NCBI RefSeq assembly: GCF_001956585.1
Contig: NZ_MSRR01000031.1
Location: 1 to 64,000, forward strand
DNA from: Actinomyces naeslundii
Lineage (GTDB): Bacteria > Actinomycetota > Actinomycetes > Actinomycetales > Actinomycetaceae
DNA length: 64,000 nucleotides
Direction: 5' to 3'
Shown: piece by piece, positions 1 to 8,422 of the stretch
Layout: each line of letters opens with the position of its first letter
Numbering within the stretch: the stretch's first letter is position 1
Program-made: the position numbers and the translations under genes
The notes under the pieces: generated by a model
Databases searched by the model: none
What the model was told of the DNA's origin: nothing
What the model saw: only the letters and a program-made list of their open reading frames with translations

Positions 1-32
1 AAGGGCGGCGACCCGCGCGGGTCGCCGCCCTT
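1..32. terminator. Perfect GC-rich hairpin, probable terminator
   Basis: The first 32 bases are a perfect inverted repeat with 14-bp arms beginning AAGGGCGGCGACCC and a GCGC loop. A stem of this strength in a noncoding stretch fits a factor-independent terminator of the GC-rich actinobacterial type, which often lacks a long U tract. It could serve the divIVA transcript from the right or a gene left of the window. Confidence 0.75.
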
Positions 33-93
33 CGTAGAAGGCCGTGTCAGAGACGACTGAAGAAGCCGGACCATCCTCGGCAGGTGGGAGCCA

Positions 94-125
94 CAGCACT
101 CAGAGGGCCAGTGCTCTCAGTGCTG
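94..125 (-). terminator. Candidate hairpin downstream of divIVA
   Basis: CAGCACT (94-100) pairs with AGTGCTG (119-125), and the stem extends inward by AGAG/CTCT with one C:C mismatch around an 8-base loop. It lies 50 bases after the divIVA stop. There is no T-rich tail, so termination is an inference. Confidence 0.4.
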
Positions 126-174
126 AGGAGTTGGCGTCGGGAGACGATCACGGCAGAGGGGATCCTTGACAGGA

Positions 175-780
175 TCACAAGCCGGAGATGGAGCTCTCGC
201 CACCATCCTCGACGTTGGTCAGCAGGTTCTGCAGGTAGCTCTTGAGACGGGTGCGGTAGTCGGACTCGAAGCGCCGCAGCTCGTCGATCTTCTGCTCGAG
301 GGCGGAACGCTCCTTCTCCAGCTGGGCCAGGGTACGGTTGCGCTGGTCCTCTGCCTCACGCACGATCTGCTCACCGGTGGAGCGGGCCTCGGTGACGATG
401 CGCTCGCCCTCGGCCTTGCCGTTGGCGACGTGCTCGTCGTGGAGACGCTGAGCCAGCTCGAGCATGCCGGAGGCAGCGGCCGGCCCCTGGCCACCGGACT
501 CGCCGGAGACGGCCGGCATCGAAACGGCAGGCTCGGCCTGAACCGGAGAGACGGGAGAAGCGGGGGCGGCGGGGATGGAAGCTCCCTCGCCGAGCTGCGC
601 CACTCGCCGGTTGGCGGCCTCGAGCTTGGCCTTGAGGTCGGCGTTCTCAGCCTCCAGCTGACGCATGGCCTCGACTACCTCGTCGAGGAACTCGTCGACC
701 TCGTCCTGCTCGTAGCCCTCACGGAACTTGGTCGCCTGGAACTTTTTGTTGAGGACGTCGTCTGCTGTCAGCAGCGTCAT
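175..780 (-). CDS. divIVA: DivIVA/Wag31 polar growth scaffold
   Basis: This 201-residue protein is DivIVA (Wag31), which binds curved membrane at the poles and septum and recruits the cell wall machinery. The N-terminal DivIVA domain is clear: it opens MTLLTADDVLNKKF and has the FxxGYxxDEVDEFLDEV segment at about residues 19-36, then a coiled coil to about residue 65. A Pro/Ala/Ser linker (about 70-105) leads to a second long coiled coil (about 107-190) rich in Glu, Arg and Gln. Length is somewhat short for actinobacterial Wag31. It is the last gene of the division cluster, after yggT, as usual in Actinobacteria. Confidence 0.95.
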   Translation of the reverse strand: MTLLTADDVLNKKFQATKFREGYEQDEVDEFLDEVVEAMRQLEAENADLKAKLEAANRRVAQLGEGASIPAAPASPVSPVQAEPAVSMPAVSGESGGQGPAAASGMLELAQRLHDEHVANGKAEGERIVTEARSTGEQIVREAEDQRNRTLAQLEKERSALEQKIDELRRFESDYRTRLKSYLQNLLTNVEDGGESSISGL

Positions 781-853
781 GGGTCGTCACCTCGGTGTCG
801 TTACGGATAAGGTCACGAGCACCGGGCATCCGGTCACTCATGCGGACAGAGTA

Positions 854-872
854 CCTGAACTCGAGGTTCAGG
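854..872. promoter_or_regulatory. 19-bp near-palindrome upstream of divIVA
   Basis: CCTGAAC and GTTCAGG, 7-bp perfect arms, flank TCGAG. It sits 74 bases upstream of the divIVA start and 74 bases after the yggT stop-side boundary is passed, inside the 165-bp divIVA-yggT gap. It could be an operator or a small hairpin. The GAAC-N5-GTTC spacing does not match the usual SOS box (N4). Confidence 0.35.
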
Positions 873-945
873 CCACATCAAGCGCGCTATCTCACGCTGA
901 CGTGAGGACAGCACTCTAGCGGTTCATTCACGACTTGACACCTGA

Positions 946-1254
946 TCAGGTGAGAAGGCTGACGAGAAGTCTGAGGAACCACTGGATGATCCAGATCCCG
1001 AAGACCAGGACCAGGAAACTCAGGTCGATACCGACCCCTCCCAGGCGTGCCATGGGAACCCACCGACGGATCAGTCGCAGAGGCGGATCCGTCAGCGCGT
1101 AGACGAAGTTGGCCAGCACCAGGACGACTCCCTGAGGACGCCACTGGCGGGCGAAGACCTGAATCCAGTCGAGCACGACCCTGACCAGGAGGATGAGGAA
1201 GTACAGGCTCAGAATGCTCGACAGGATCGAGGCCAGCAAAGAGACAAGGGTCAC
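946..1254 (-). CDS. YggT family membrane protein
   Basis: A 102-residue integral membrane protein of the YggT family. Hydrophobic segments lie at about residues 4-26 and 76-100, with the family-typical RVVLDWIQVF and LTDPPLRLIRRWVP segments between them. The molecular role of YggT proteins is not settled; the gene is found beside sepF and divIVA in Gram-positive bacteria, which implies a link to division or envelope function. It starts only 12 bases after sepF ends, so the two are very likely cotranscribed. Confidence 0.9.
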   Translation of the reverse strand: MTLVSLLASILSSILSLYFLILLVRVVLDWIQVFARQWRPQGVVLVLANFVYALTDPPLRLIRRWVPMARLGGVGIDLSFLVLVFGIWIIQWFLRLLVSLLT

Positions 1255-1266
1255 GTCTCAGTCAGC

Positions 1267-1731
1267 TCAGCTCTGATTGAAGAAGCGGCCGCGAGCCTCG
1301 GCGACCTCACCACCGTCGATCTCGACACTGGCAGGGGTCAGCAGGAACACCCGCGGGGTGACTCGCTCGATGGCGCCGTGCAGACCGAAGACCAGACCGG
1401 CGGAGAAGTCAACCATGCGACGTGCGTCCGACTCGCTCATGCCGGTGAGATTGATGATGACGGGAACGCCGTCACGGAAGGACTCGCCGATGATCCTGGC
1501 CTCGTTGTAGGTCGATGGGTGCACCGTGACGATACGGCGAAGGTCAGGGGCGGCGGCGACGGGCTCGGGCGCAGCCGGGGCGGAGAAATCCTCGTACCCC
1601 TCGTCGACGAAGTCCTGCTCGTGCTCCTGCACGGCGTAACCCGCGTCGGCAGCCTCATAGCTGTCCTCGTAGGTCTCCTCCTCCGGCTCCGAGTAGCCGA
1701 GGAAACTGGTCATACTGCGCAGCGCGCCCAT
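1267..1731 (-). CDS. sepF: Cell division protein SepF
   Basis: SepF is the membrane anchor and bundling factor for FtsZ; Actinobacteria lack FtsA, so SepF is the main tether of the Z ring. The 154-residue protein begins MGALRSMTSFLGYS, the amphipathic membrane-binding helix, followed by an acidic Glu/Asp-rich linker (about 16-60) and the globular DUF552 core (about 62-150). The core includes ITVHPSTYNEARIIGESFRDG-like sequence and the VFLLTP strand. It lies between yfiH and yggT as in other actinobacterial division clusters. Confidence 0.95.
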   Translation of the reverse strand: MGALRSMTSFLGYSEPEEETYEDSYEAADAGYAVQEHEQDFVDEGYEDFSAPAAPEPVAAAPDLRRIVTVHPSTYNEARIIGESFRDGVPVIINLTGMSESDARRMVDFSAGLVFGLHGAIERVTPRVFLLTPASVEIDGGEVAEARGRFFNQS

Positions 1732-1883
1732 TTATCGCTCCTTGGTTCGTCCGGTCCCCTGCGTTCCGGATGTGCTGCGACGGTATCCGTCACCGCAACA
1801 TCGCACGGGGACCTCAGCCCGGCGTGTCCCCCACCTCAGGCTTCAAGAAGGTCACGCCCAGGAAGTATTCAGTCGTCTGGACG

Positions 1884-2702
1884 TCATCTCGGGACCACGA
1901 CGCCGGCCAGCCGCCCGGTCGTTCCGTCCCGTCGAAAGGAGTAGAAGTGCGGGTCCTCGTAGGTGCACCAATGGCCCGCGCTGATATGTCCGACTCCAGC
2001 GCGCTCGAGCTGCGCCAGGACGCCTGCCGCGACATCAAGGCCGGGGGTGCCCCATGACGTTCGTGAGGCGCAGGCCGGTTCGCGCTGCGCGGACAGCGCG
2101 CGCATGTCATCGGGGACCTCGTAGCAGGAGCCGCAGATCGACGGCCCGACGGCGGCCCAGAGGTCAGCAGGATCCACTCCGGCGCCCTGCAGGACGTCAA
2201 TCGTTGCGGGGACGATGCCGTCGAGCATGCCTCGACGCCCGGCATGGACAGCCGCCACCAGGCTGCCGTCTCGGGAGGACAGGAGGAGCGGCACGCAGTC
2301 GGCCACGAGGACGCAGCATCCGGCGGGAGCGCCGGCTACCCGAGAGTCCAGGACGAGCGCGTCCGCTGTGGGGACCTGCTCCGCCCGGGCCGCGGCCACG
2401 ACACTGGAGTGGACCTGATTCATCCAGGCCAGGTGCTGGTCCCGGTCGAGCCCGAGGAGATCCTCCAGCCGTCTGCGGTGACGATGAACGCGCTGCGGGT
2501 CGTCTCCGACATGGAGAGCCAGATTCCATCCCTCGTAGATGCTCGCCTCGCGCCCGTCAAGGCTCCAAGCCCGCGCGTCGCCATCATGTCCGCCTAGGGG
2601 TGAGGTCCCCCGCAGGCCGCGGGTGGTGAAGTACCCGCGAGCTCCAGGACCCAGATCCACCTCGATCAGGTCAGAGACCTGATCGAGGCTCGCGTCACGC
2701 AT
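1884..2702 (-). CDS. pgeF: YfiH/PgeF laccase-domain protein
   Basis: A 272-residue protein of the Cu-oxidase_4 (YfiH, DUF152) family, annotated as polyphenol oxidase or peptidoglycan editing factor; in E. coli the family member removes wrongly incorporated amino acids from peptidoglycan precursors. The metal-site residues are visible: MNQVHS, the CVLVADCVPLLL strand with its Cys, and AAVHAGRRGML with its His. The ATG lies 28 bases after the ftsZ stop. The first 14 residues are encoded largely by a perfect hairpin (2661-2687), so an internal GTG start at the following VDLGPGARGY is possible. Confidence 0.9.
   Translation of the reverse strand: MRDASLDQVSDLIEVDLGPGARGYFTTRGLRGTSPLGGHDGDARAWSLDGREASIYEGWNLALHVGDDPQRVHRHRRRLEDLLGLDRDQHLAWMNQVHSSVVAAARAEQVPTADALVLDSRVAGAPAGCCVLVADCVPLLLSSRDGSLVAAVHAGRRGMLDGIVPATIDVLQGAGVDPADLWAAVGPSICGSCYEVPDDMRALSAQREPACASRTSWGTPGLDVAAGVLAQLERAGVGHISAGHWCTYEDPHFYSFRRDGTTGRLAGVVVPR
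2661..2687. repeat. Perfect 12-bp-arm hairpin at the yfiH 5' end
   Basis: CTCGATCAGGTC (2661-2672) and GACCTGATCGAG (2676-2687) are exact reverse complements separated by AGA. The element is 44 bases after the ftsZ stop and within the first codons of yfiH. On the mRNA it would fold over or beside the yfiH start. Confidence 0.7.
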
Positions 2703-2730
2703 GCCTGAGCGTCCTCAACGCTCGCATCAC

Positions 2731-4095
2731 TCAGCGCAGGAAATCGGGGAGGTCAATACCATCGTCATCGGCGTCGACACCAATGACCTGGGGAACCTCG
2801 AGATCAGGGACCGACTGCTGGGCCGGCACGGAACCGTAAGAGCTGTAGGAGTCATCCACGTAGGCCGGCATGCTTCCGGAGGACAGCGCCTCAGCCGCAC
2901 TCACCTCCGACAGGTGAGCGGCAACCGCCGGCGAGGACGGCGCCGGAGCCAGCGGGACCGGACGGGTGACGGGGTTCTGCGCAGCATGAGCCCCGCCGCG
3001 AGGAGCGGGGGCCGGCGGCAGGTCATCGACCGGGGAGGAGGGAACCGGAGGAACCGCAGCTCGGGACAGGCGGGTCACAGGGTCGGCCAGGCCCCCCACT
3101 ACCGGCTCGGAGTCGAAGCCGGCAGCGATAACCGTCACCCGGACCTCGTCGCCCAGAGCACCGTCGACGACGTTTCCGACGATGATGTTCGCCTCGGGGT
3201 GGACGGCCTCGCGAACGAGGTTGGCGGCCTCGTTCATCTCGAACAGCCCCAGGTCGGAGCCGCCCTGGAAGAAGAGCAGCACACCGTGGGCGCCGTCGAT
3301 CGAGGTCTCCAGCAGCGGCGACGCGATGGCCTCCTCGGTGGCCGTGATCGCACGTCCCTCGCCGGTGGCCGAACCGATACCCATGAGCGCACTGCCGGCG
3401 CCCTGCATGACGGACTTGACGTCGTTGAAGTCGACGTTGATGAGACCGGGCGTGGTGATGAGCTCGGTGATGCCCTGAACACCCTGAAGAAGGACCTGGT
3501 CCGCCTGCTTGAAGGCGTCCACGACGGAGATGTTCTTGTCGGCGATCTGCAGGAGTCGGTCGTTGGGGATGACGATGAGGGTATCGACTTCCTCACGCAG
3601 GGCCTGGACACCGTCCTCGGCCTGAGCCGAGCGGCGACGCCCCTCGAACGAGAAGGGACGGGTCACCACGCCGATGGTCAGCGCGCCGATGCTCTTGGCC
3701 AGGCGAGCGACCACGGGCGCGGCCCCGGTACCGGTGCCGCCACCCTCGCCCGCGGTGACGAAGACCATGTCCGACCCATCAAGGGCCTCGCGGATCTCGG
3801 ACTCGTGATCCTCTGCGGCCTTGCGGCCGATGGCCGGGTCGGCTCCGGCCCCCAGTCCTCGAGTCAGATCACGTCCGACATCAAGCTTGACGTCGGCGTC
3901 GGACATGAGCAGCGCCTGGGCGTCGGTGTTCACGGCGATGAACTCGACGCCACGCAGATCGGCCTCGATCATTCGGTTGACGGCGTTGACGCCGCCACCA
4001 CCGACGCCGACGACCTTGATCTCTGCCTGGTAGTGCTGTGCGTCGTCCACAGCCATGCTCTCGACCACTGGCGTCCCCTCCGCGAGTTTCGTCAT
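2731..4095 (-). CDS. ftsZ: Cell division protein FtsZ
   Basis: FtsZ, the tubulin-like GTPase that forms the division ring. The 454-residue protein carries the GTP-binding [14 protein letters not shown] segment (about 29-42), the tubulin signature [12 protein letters not shown] (about 118-129) and the T7-loop region [11 protein letters not shown]. The globular domain ends near residue 325. A Pro/Ala-rich linker of about 100 residues follows, then a conserved C-terminal tail ending [12 protein letters not shown], the docking peptide for SepF and other partners. The residues before the nucleotide site (about 1-20) are typical for Actinobacteria. It has its own 267-bp upstream region. Confidence 0.98.
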   Translation of the reverse strand: MTKLAEGTPVVESMAVDDAQHYQAEIKVVGVGGGGVNAVNRMIEADLRGVEFIAVNTDAQALLMSDADVKLDVGRDLTRGLGAGADPAIGRKAAEDHESEIREALDGSDMVFVTAGEGGGTGTGAAPVVARLAKSIGALTIGVVTRPFSFEGRRRSAQAEDGVQALREEVDTLIVIPNDRLLQIADKNISVVDAFKQADQVLLQGVQGITELITTPGLINVDFNDVKSVMQGAGSALMGIGSATGEGRAITATEEAIASPLLETSIDGAHGVLLFFQGGSDLGLFEMNEAANLVREAVHPEANIIVGNVVDGALGDEVRVTVIAAGFDSEPVVGGLADPVTRLSRAAVPPVPSSPVDDLPPAPAPRGGAHAAQNPVTRPVPLAPAPSSPAVAAHLSEVSAAEALSSGSMPAYVDDSYSSYGSVPAQQSVPDLEVPQVIGVDADDDGIDLPDFLR

Positions 4096-4362
4096 GAGCC
4101 CTCTGGCGAGGACTCCCCTCGAACCTCAACCTAAAGTTAAGGTCTATACTTATGTCATTCTTTGAATGACTGGCTTAACGCTATGAGACTTCCGCGACCT
4201 CGAGACGCATTGAAGCCCGGCGTGTTCGTGTGCAGTTGCCTGCGGATTTCCTGCTATATCACTGCAACTTGCCTGCAATTAACCTGAAGACCGGCGATGT
4301 GCGGCCCCGTCTCCGTAGCCGGGTGCCCGGCGGAACCGCTGAGCCGCGATCCGCCGGGGCGC
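4096..4362 (-). promoter_or_regulatory. ftsZ upstream region with AT-rich block and small palindrome
   Basis: This 267-bp gap between ftsQ and ftsZ contains an unusually AT-rich block at about 4128-4192. Within it, GTCATTC (4154-4160) and GAATGAC (4164-4170) form a perfect inverted repeat around TTT. A TATAGA hexamer on the minus strand lies just downstream of it. No well-spaced -35/-10 pair could be fixed, but ftsZ is commonly driven by promoters in the ftsQ-ftsZ gap, so a promoter here is likely. Confidence 0.5.
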
Positions 4363-5592
4363 TCAGGACGCCTGCGGTGTCGTCGCCGACGCCGCGCCGT
4401 CCGCGGATCGTGTGGTGGGGCGGTGCGGCGAGGAGACGTCGTAAATGGACGCGCTGGTGGTCATGAGGGTCGCCAGAACCCGTGCCTTGAGCTCGTTGTC
4501 CTGGGTGTCCCCCCACACCACGCTGGCGCCGTTGGACATGGTGAGCGTGACCTGTCCGGCCTCGGTAGCGCTCCCGCTGGCAACCTGGGCAAGAGTCTGC
4601 GGCGTGAGCGACCCCACCACCTGGGTGACGGCCGCGACCTGCTTGGCTGAGATCGTCTGCGACCCGGACGCCCCGTCGGTCTTGTCAGGCACGATGGTCA
4701 CCAGACCCGACGGCGCCTCGGGGACCCGTTCAAGGACCACGGCCTCGTTGTCGAGGACCTGGTAGCCGTCCGCTCCCTGAACGGTGGCCACCGGCACCCT
4801 CATCGTCAGCTGCACCCGTAGTCCGCGAGGCCAGGACCTGGTCACCTGCGCCTGACGCACCCGGACCAGCTTGTCGCTCACCTGGGTGGAGAGCCGCCCG
4901 GTGTCCAGACGCAGTAACGAGTCACCCGTATAGGGCGCCAGGACATCGCGAACCTGCTTGTCCGAGACACTGCCGTCCGATCCGGCGACGGAGATCCTCT
5001 GGGGCTGCAGCCCCAGAAGGGGTGAGAAGAGCAGGGCCCAGGTCGCCAGAGCGACGACGAGCACGACGATGGCGGCGGTCGTCACTCGGCGCAGACGCAG
5101 CCGGCGCAGAGCCTGCTGACGCTCCTTGAGACGGTCGGCGAGCCCGGTGGAGACGACCCGGTCATCTCCACGAGGCAGTGCGACCTGCCGACGGCCGAAG
5201 ACGGTCAGCTCGGCGCCGGGCGCGCTCTCGGGGCTCCGGCTCGACTTGGACGAGGCGTCGGGCGAGTCACCACCGGTCCGCTTCCCGGAGACGGCTGGGC
5301 GTGCGCCCCCCTTGGAGGAAGCCGTTCTCGCCGTACCCCTGGGAGAACTCGCTGCCGCACCGGCTCCCGGCGCTCGAGGTCGCCGGGCCGGGCCGACCGC
5401 CCCAGCCGGCTCGGTCTCCCGCTGAGCCTGTGAAGCCTGCGGGGATCTCCTCGTACCATTCTGCCCGGCCCCGCCCTGCCCTGAGCGAGCAGGACGCGCG
5501 CGCCGGTTGCCTGAGCGGCGCGGAGGAATGCTGGCCGGGGTCCCCTCAGAACGGTTGGACGGCTCGGGGCGCGGCGCCGAGGGCTTTCTCAT
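4363..5592 (-). CDS. ftsQ: Cell division protein FtsQ with long basic N-terminus
   Basis: FtsQ, the bitopic divisome protein that links FtsB/FtsL to the septal synthase. The 409-residue protein has a long low-complexity Arg/Ser/Pro/Gly-rich cytoplasmic tail (about 1-165), one transmembrane helix (about 171-193, AAIVVLVVALATWALLFS), a POTRA domain (about 197-266) starting with RISVAGSDGSVSDKQV, and the FtsQ beta domain to about residue 385. FtsQ proteins usually have short cytoplasmic tails; this one is unusually long. The ATG overlaps the murC stop as ATGA. Confidence 0.93.
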   Translation of the reverse strand: MRKPSAPRPEPSNRSEGTPASIPPRRSGNRRARPARSGQGGAGQNGTRRSPQASQAQRETEPAGAVGPARRPRAPGAGAAASSPRGTARTASSKGGARPAVSGKRTGGDSPDASSKSSRSPESAPGAELTVFGRRQVALPRGDDRVVSTGLADRLKERQQALRRLRLRRVTTAAIVVLVVALATWALLFSPLLGLQPQRISVAGSDGSVSDKQVRDVLAPYTGDSLLRLDTGRLSTQVSDKLVRVRQAQVTRSWPRGLRVQLTMRVPVATVQGADGYQVLDNEAVVLERVPEAPSGLVTIVPDKTDGASGSQTISAKQVAAVTQVVGSLTPQTLAQVASGSATEAGQVTLTMSNGASVVWGDTQDNELKARVLATLMTTSASIYDVSSPHRPTTRSADGAASATTPQAS

Positions 5593-7166
5593 GCGTGCCC
5601 ACCTCGCCGCGTGGGCGAACCAGGTGCACCACCCTCGCGGGTCGCCAAGTCGGACAGGACGGTGGTAGCGAGCTCGGTGACGTCACCGGCACCGACCGTC
5701 AGCAGCAGGTCGCCGGGACGGGCCTGCGCGGCCAGCGCGTGGGCGGCCTCCAGACGATCCGCGACGAAGGTGGCTCTGCCACCGGGAACCCGCTGGACGA
5801 CCGTGTCCCCGGTGACGTCGGGGAAGTCCGCCTGGATCTCCCTGGCCGGATAGACGTCTGCGACGACGACGGTGTCGGCCAGGCCCAGTGCCTGCCCGAA
5901 GCGGTCGGCGAAGGCCCTGGTGCGGGAGAACAGGTGCGGTTGGAAGAGCACCAGGACCCGGCCACCGCGCTCCTGAGCGACCTCCCGCGCCGTGCGCAGC
6001 AGCGCCTCGATCTCGGTGGGGTGGTGGGCGTAGTCGTCAATGACGCGGACGCCGTCGGCTTGTCCCCGGTCCTCGAAGCGCCGCCCCGTCCCCCCGAAGG
6101 AGCCCAGGGCACGGGCCATCTCAGCCGGTTCGACACCGAGCTCGATGCCAGCGGCCCAGGCGCCGCCGGCGTCGAGGGCCACGTGGTCACCGGGCACGGC
6201 CAGCACCAGCTCGACCTGGCTCTGGACCTGTTCCCCCGCGCGGGCGCTGCCGCTGCGCTCCGGCTCCGCCGCCCTGATCAGGGTCAGCCGTGCACGGGTG
6301 GAGGCCGCGCCGCGTTCCTGGATCGCCAGGTGGACGTGCCCCTCCCCCACCAGCATCCCGCCAGGCAGGGTGTCGAGGCCTCCGAAGGAGTAGGTGACTA
6401 CGCGCAGCCCTTCCGCGGCCGCGGTGCGTGCCAGGCGCAGCGAGCCGGGGTCGGCGGCGCAGGCGACCAGGAGCCCCCCGGGGACCAGGCGGTGGGCGAA
6501 GTCGACGAAGGCCGCCTCGAAGGCCTCGGTGGTGCCGTAGGTGTCGAGGTGGTCGGGCTCGACGTTGGTGACGATCTCCACGCGGGGCGTGTAGTTGAGA
6601 AAGGAGCGGTCGGACTCGTCGGCCTCAGCCACCAGGGAGGAGCCACCGCCCAGGTGGGCCCCGGTGCCCAGGGCCCGCACGACCCCGCCGATGGCGAAGG
6701 AGGGATCGGCCCCGGCGTCCGTCAGGGCCTCAGCGAGCATGCCCGAGGTCGTCGTCTTGCCGTGCGCACCGGCCACGGCGACGAAGTCCAGCCCCTGGGC
6801 GGCCAGGGCAAGGGCTTGCGAGCGATGGATGACCTCCTGGTCCCGGCGACGGGCCTCAGCGAGCTCGGGGTTGGTCCCCTTGATCGCGGTGGAGACCACG
6901 ACGGTGCTCCCTGCGGGAACATTCGCGGCGTCATGGCCCAGGTGAGTCGTGATGCCCAGGTCGGAGAGGTGGTCGAAGGCGGGTGAGCCGTGGGCGTCCG
7001 ACCCCGATACCCGGGCGCCGCGAGCGGCGAGAAGCTGGGCGACGACGCTCATACCCGCTCCCCCGATGCCGATGAGGTGGAATGACCTGTCGGTGAGCGT
7101 GTGGCGGTCGGCACCGGTCTGCTGAGAGCCGGTGCGGGAGGTGGGCTGCTGTGTCGGGGCGGTCAT
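5589..7166 (-). CDS. murC: UDP-N-acetylmuramate--L-alanine ligase
   Basis: MurC adds L-Ala to UDP-MurNAc, the first amino acid of the stem peptide. The 525-residue protein shows the N-terminal Rossmann motif HLIGIGGAGMSVVAQLL, the ATP-binding loop VAGAHGKTTTSGML, and the Mur ligase signature NVEPDHLDTYG. The start chosen is the ATG at 7166 because it overlaps the murG stop (ATGA), matching the coupling pattern of the cluster; an in-frame ATG 15 codons upstream lies inside murG and is less likely. Confidence 0.97.
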   Translation of the reverse strand: MTAPTQQPTSRTGSQQTGADRHTLTDRSFHLIGIGGAGMSVVAQLLAARGARVSGSDAHGSPAFDHLSDLGITTHLGHDAANVPAGSTVVVSTAIKGTNPELAEARRRDQEVIHRSQALALAAQGLDFVAVAGAHGKTTTSGMLAEALTDAGADPSFAIGGVVRALGTGAHLGGGSSLVAEADESDRSFLNYTPRVEIVTNVEPDHLDTYGTTEAFEAAFVDFAHRLVPGGLLVACAADPGSLRLARTAAAEGLRVVTYSFGGLDTLPGGMLVGEGHVHLAIQERGAASTRARLTLIRAAEPERSGSARAGEQVQSQVELVLAVPGDHVALDAGGAWAAGIELGVEPAEMARALGSFGGTGRRFEDRGQADGVRVIDDYAHHPTEIEALLRTAREVAQERGGRVLVLFQPHLFSRTRAFADRFGQALGLADTVVVADVYPAREIQADFPDVTGDTVVQRVPGGRATFVADRLEAAHALAAQARPGDLLLTVGAGDVTELATTVLSDLATREGGAPGSPTRRGGHA

Positions 7167-8422
7167 GCCGCGTTCTCCTCGTCGGTGGGAGTGTTGTTGG
7201 TGGAGGCGCACTGCTGGATGAGGGCGCCCAATCGGGCCGCCGCGTCCTGGACGCCGGTGGAGGCGGCAGCCCGGGCCATGGCAGCCTGACGCGCGGGGTC
7301 GGAGACGAGCACCGTGAAGTCGAGGATGTCGGAGGGCTTGAGGTCGGCATCGAGCACCATGCGCCCGCCCCCGGAGGCCAGGACGTCAGCGGCGTTGAGG
7401 CGCTGCTCGCCGTTTCCGATCGGGAGGGGCACGTAGAGCGCCGGTAGTCCCAGGGCGGTGATCTCCGCAACCGTTCCGGCTCCGGAGCGGCACAGGACCC
7501 CGTCGGCGCAGGCGTAGGCCTGTTCCATCGTGGTCAGATAGTCCAGCACGTGATAGCGCTCGGTCAGATCCTCCGGTGCGCCGGCGGCAACCGCCGCCTC
7601 CAGGGCGGCGCGCACGGGGGCGTCCTTGTCCTTGCCGGTCAGGTGCAGCACCTGCAGGCCAGCGGGCAGGGAGTCCAAGGACTCGCTGAGGACCTCGTTG
7701 AGGTGCTGGGCTCCCAGAGAGCCGCCCGTCACCAGGAGCGTGGGCATGTCGGGGTCGAGTCCCAGCGCCTGGGCGCCGTCGACGCGGGCACGATGAGTCC
7801 CCTCAGTGGTGGAGCGCTGCGTCACCAGGTCGGCGATGGCCGGGCGCAGTGGCAGCCCGGTCACCTCGGTACGCCCCTTGGAGGCCTTGAGGCGGGTCGA
7901 TGCGAAGGTCAGCGCCACCGCTTGGGCCCAGGACGCCCCCAGGCGGTTGGCCAGGCCGGGGCGGGCGTTCTGCTCGTGGATGACGACCGGCACGCCGGCC
8001 TTCCGGGCGGCCAGGTAGGCGGGGGTGGAGACGTATCCGCCGAAGCCGACGACGACGTCGGCCTTCACGGCCTCGATGGCCTCGGTGGCTGCGCTGATCG
8101 CTTTTCCCAGCCGGTGCGGCAGACGCAGCAGGTCCCCGCTGGGGCGTCGAGGCAGGGGGACCCGGGGAACCAGGGCCAGCTCGAAGCCGGCCTCGGGAAC
8201 CAGGCGGTTCTCCAGCCCCTCGGCGGTCCCCAGGACGAGGATCTGCGTGCGGGGGTCACCTCCCAGCGCCGGGTCCTGCAGGGCCGCGGCCGTGGCCAGC
8301 AACGGGTTGACGTGGCCGGCGGTGCCTCCACCGGCCAGCAGCACCCGCAGGGGCCGGGGGCGCTCCTGCCGGCTCGGCTGCATCTGGCTGGGAGAGCCTG
8401 CGGTCTCACTTGTCTCGGGCAC
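7163..8422 (-). CDS. murG: Lipid II synthase MurG
   Basis: MurG transfers GlcNAc from UDP-GlcNAc to lipid I at the inner face of the membrane, giving lipid II. The 419-residue GT28/GT1-fold protein has the N-terminal glycine loop LLAGGGTAGHVNPLLA (about residues 27-42), the second-domain VTGGSLGAQHLNE loop, and the donor-binding segment CRSGAGTVAEITALGLPALYVPLP. The GTG start at 8422 is supported by an AAGGAGGAAC ribosome site and it overlaps the end of ftsW by 17 bases. A longer open frame upstream is within ftsW. Confidence 0.97.
   Translation of the reverse strand: MPETSETAGSPSQMQPSRQERPRPLRVLLAGGGTAGHVNPLLATAAALQDPALGGDPRTQILVLGTAEGLENRLVPEAGFELALVPRVPLPRRPSGDLLRLPHRLGKAISAATEAIEAVKADVVVGFGGYVSTPAYLAARKAGVPVVIHEQNARPGLANRLGASWAQAVALTFASTRLKASKGRTEVTGLPLRPAIADLVTQRSTTEGTHRARVDGAQALGLDPDMPTLLVTGGSLGAQHLNEVLSESLDSLPAGLQVLHLTGKDKDAPVRAALEAAVAAGAPEDLTERYHVLDYLTTMEQAYACADGVLCRSGAGTVAEITALGLPALYVPLPIGNGEQRLNAADVLASGGGRMVLDADLKPSDILDFTVLVSDPARQAAMARAAASTGVQDAAARLGALIQQCASTNNTPTDEENAA

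Noticed and set aside
854-872. SOS/LexA-like box near divIVA
   Set aside because: Arms are GAAC-N5-GTTC, while the Gram-positive SOS box has N4 spacing; kept only as a generic palindrome.
5178-6986. Long plus-strand frame opposite ftsQ and murC
   Set aside because: Crosses two conserved genes; composition is that of a reverse-strand shadow.
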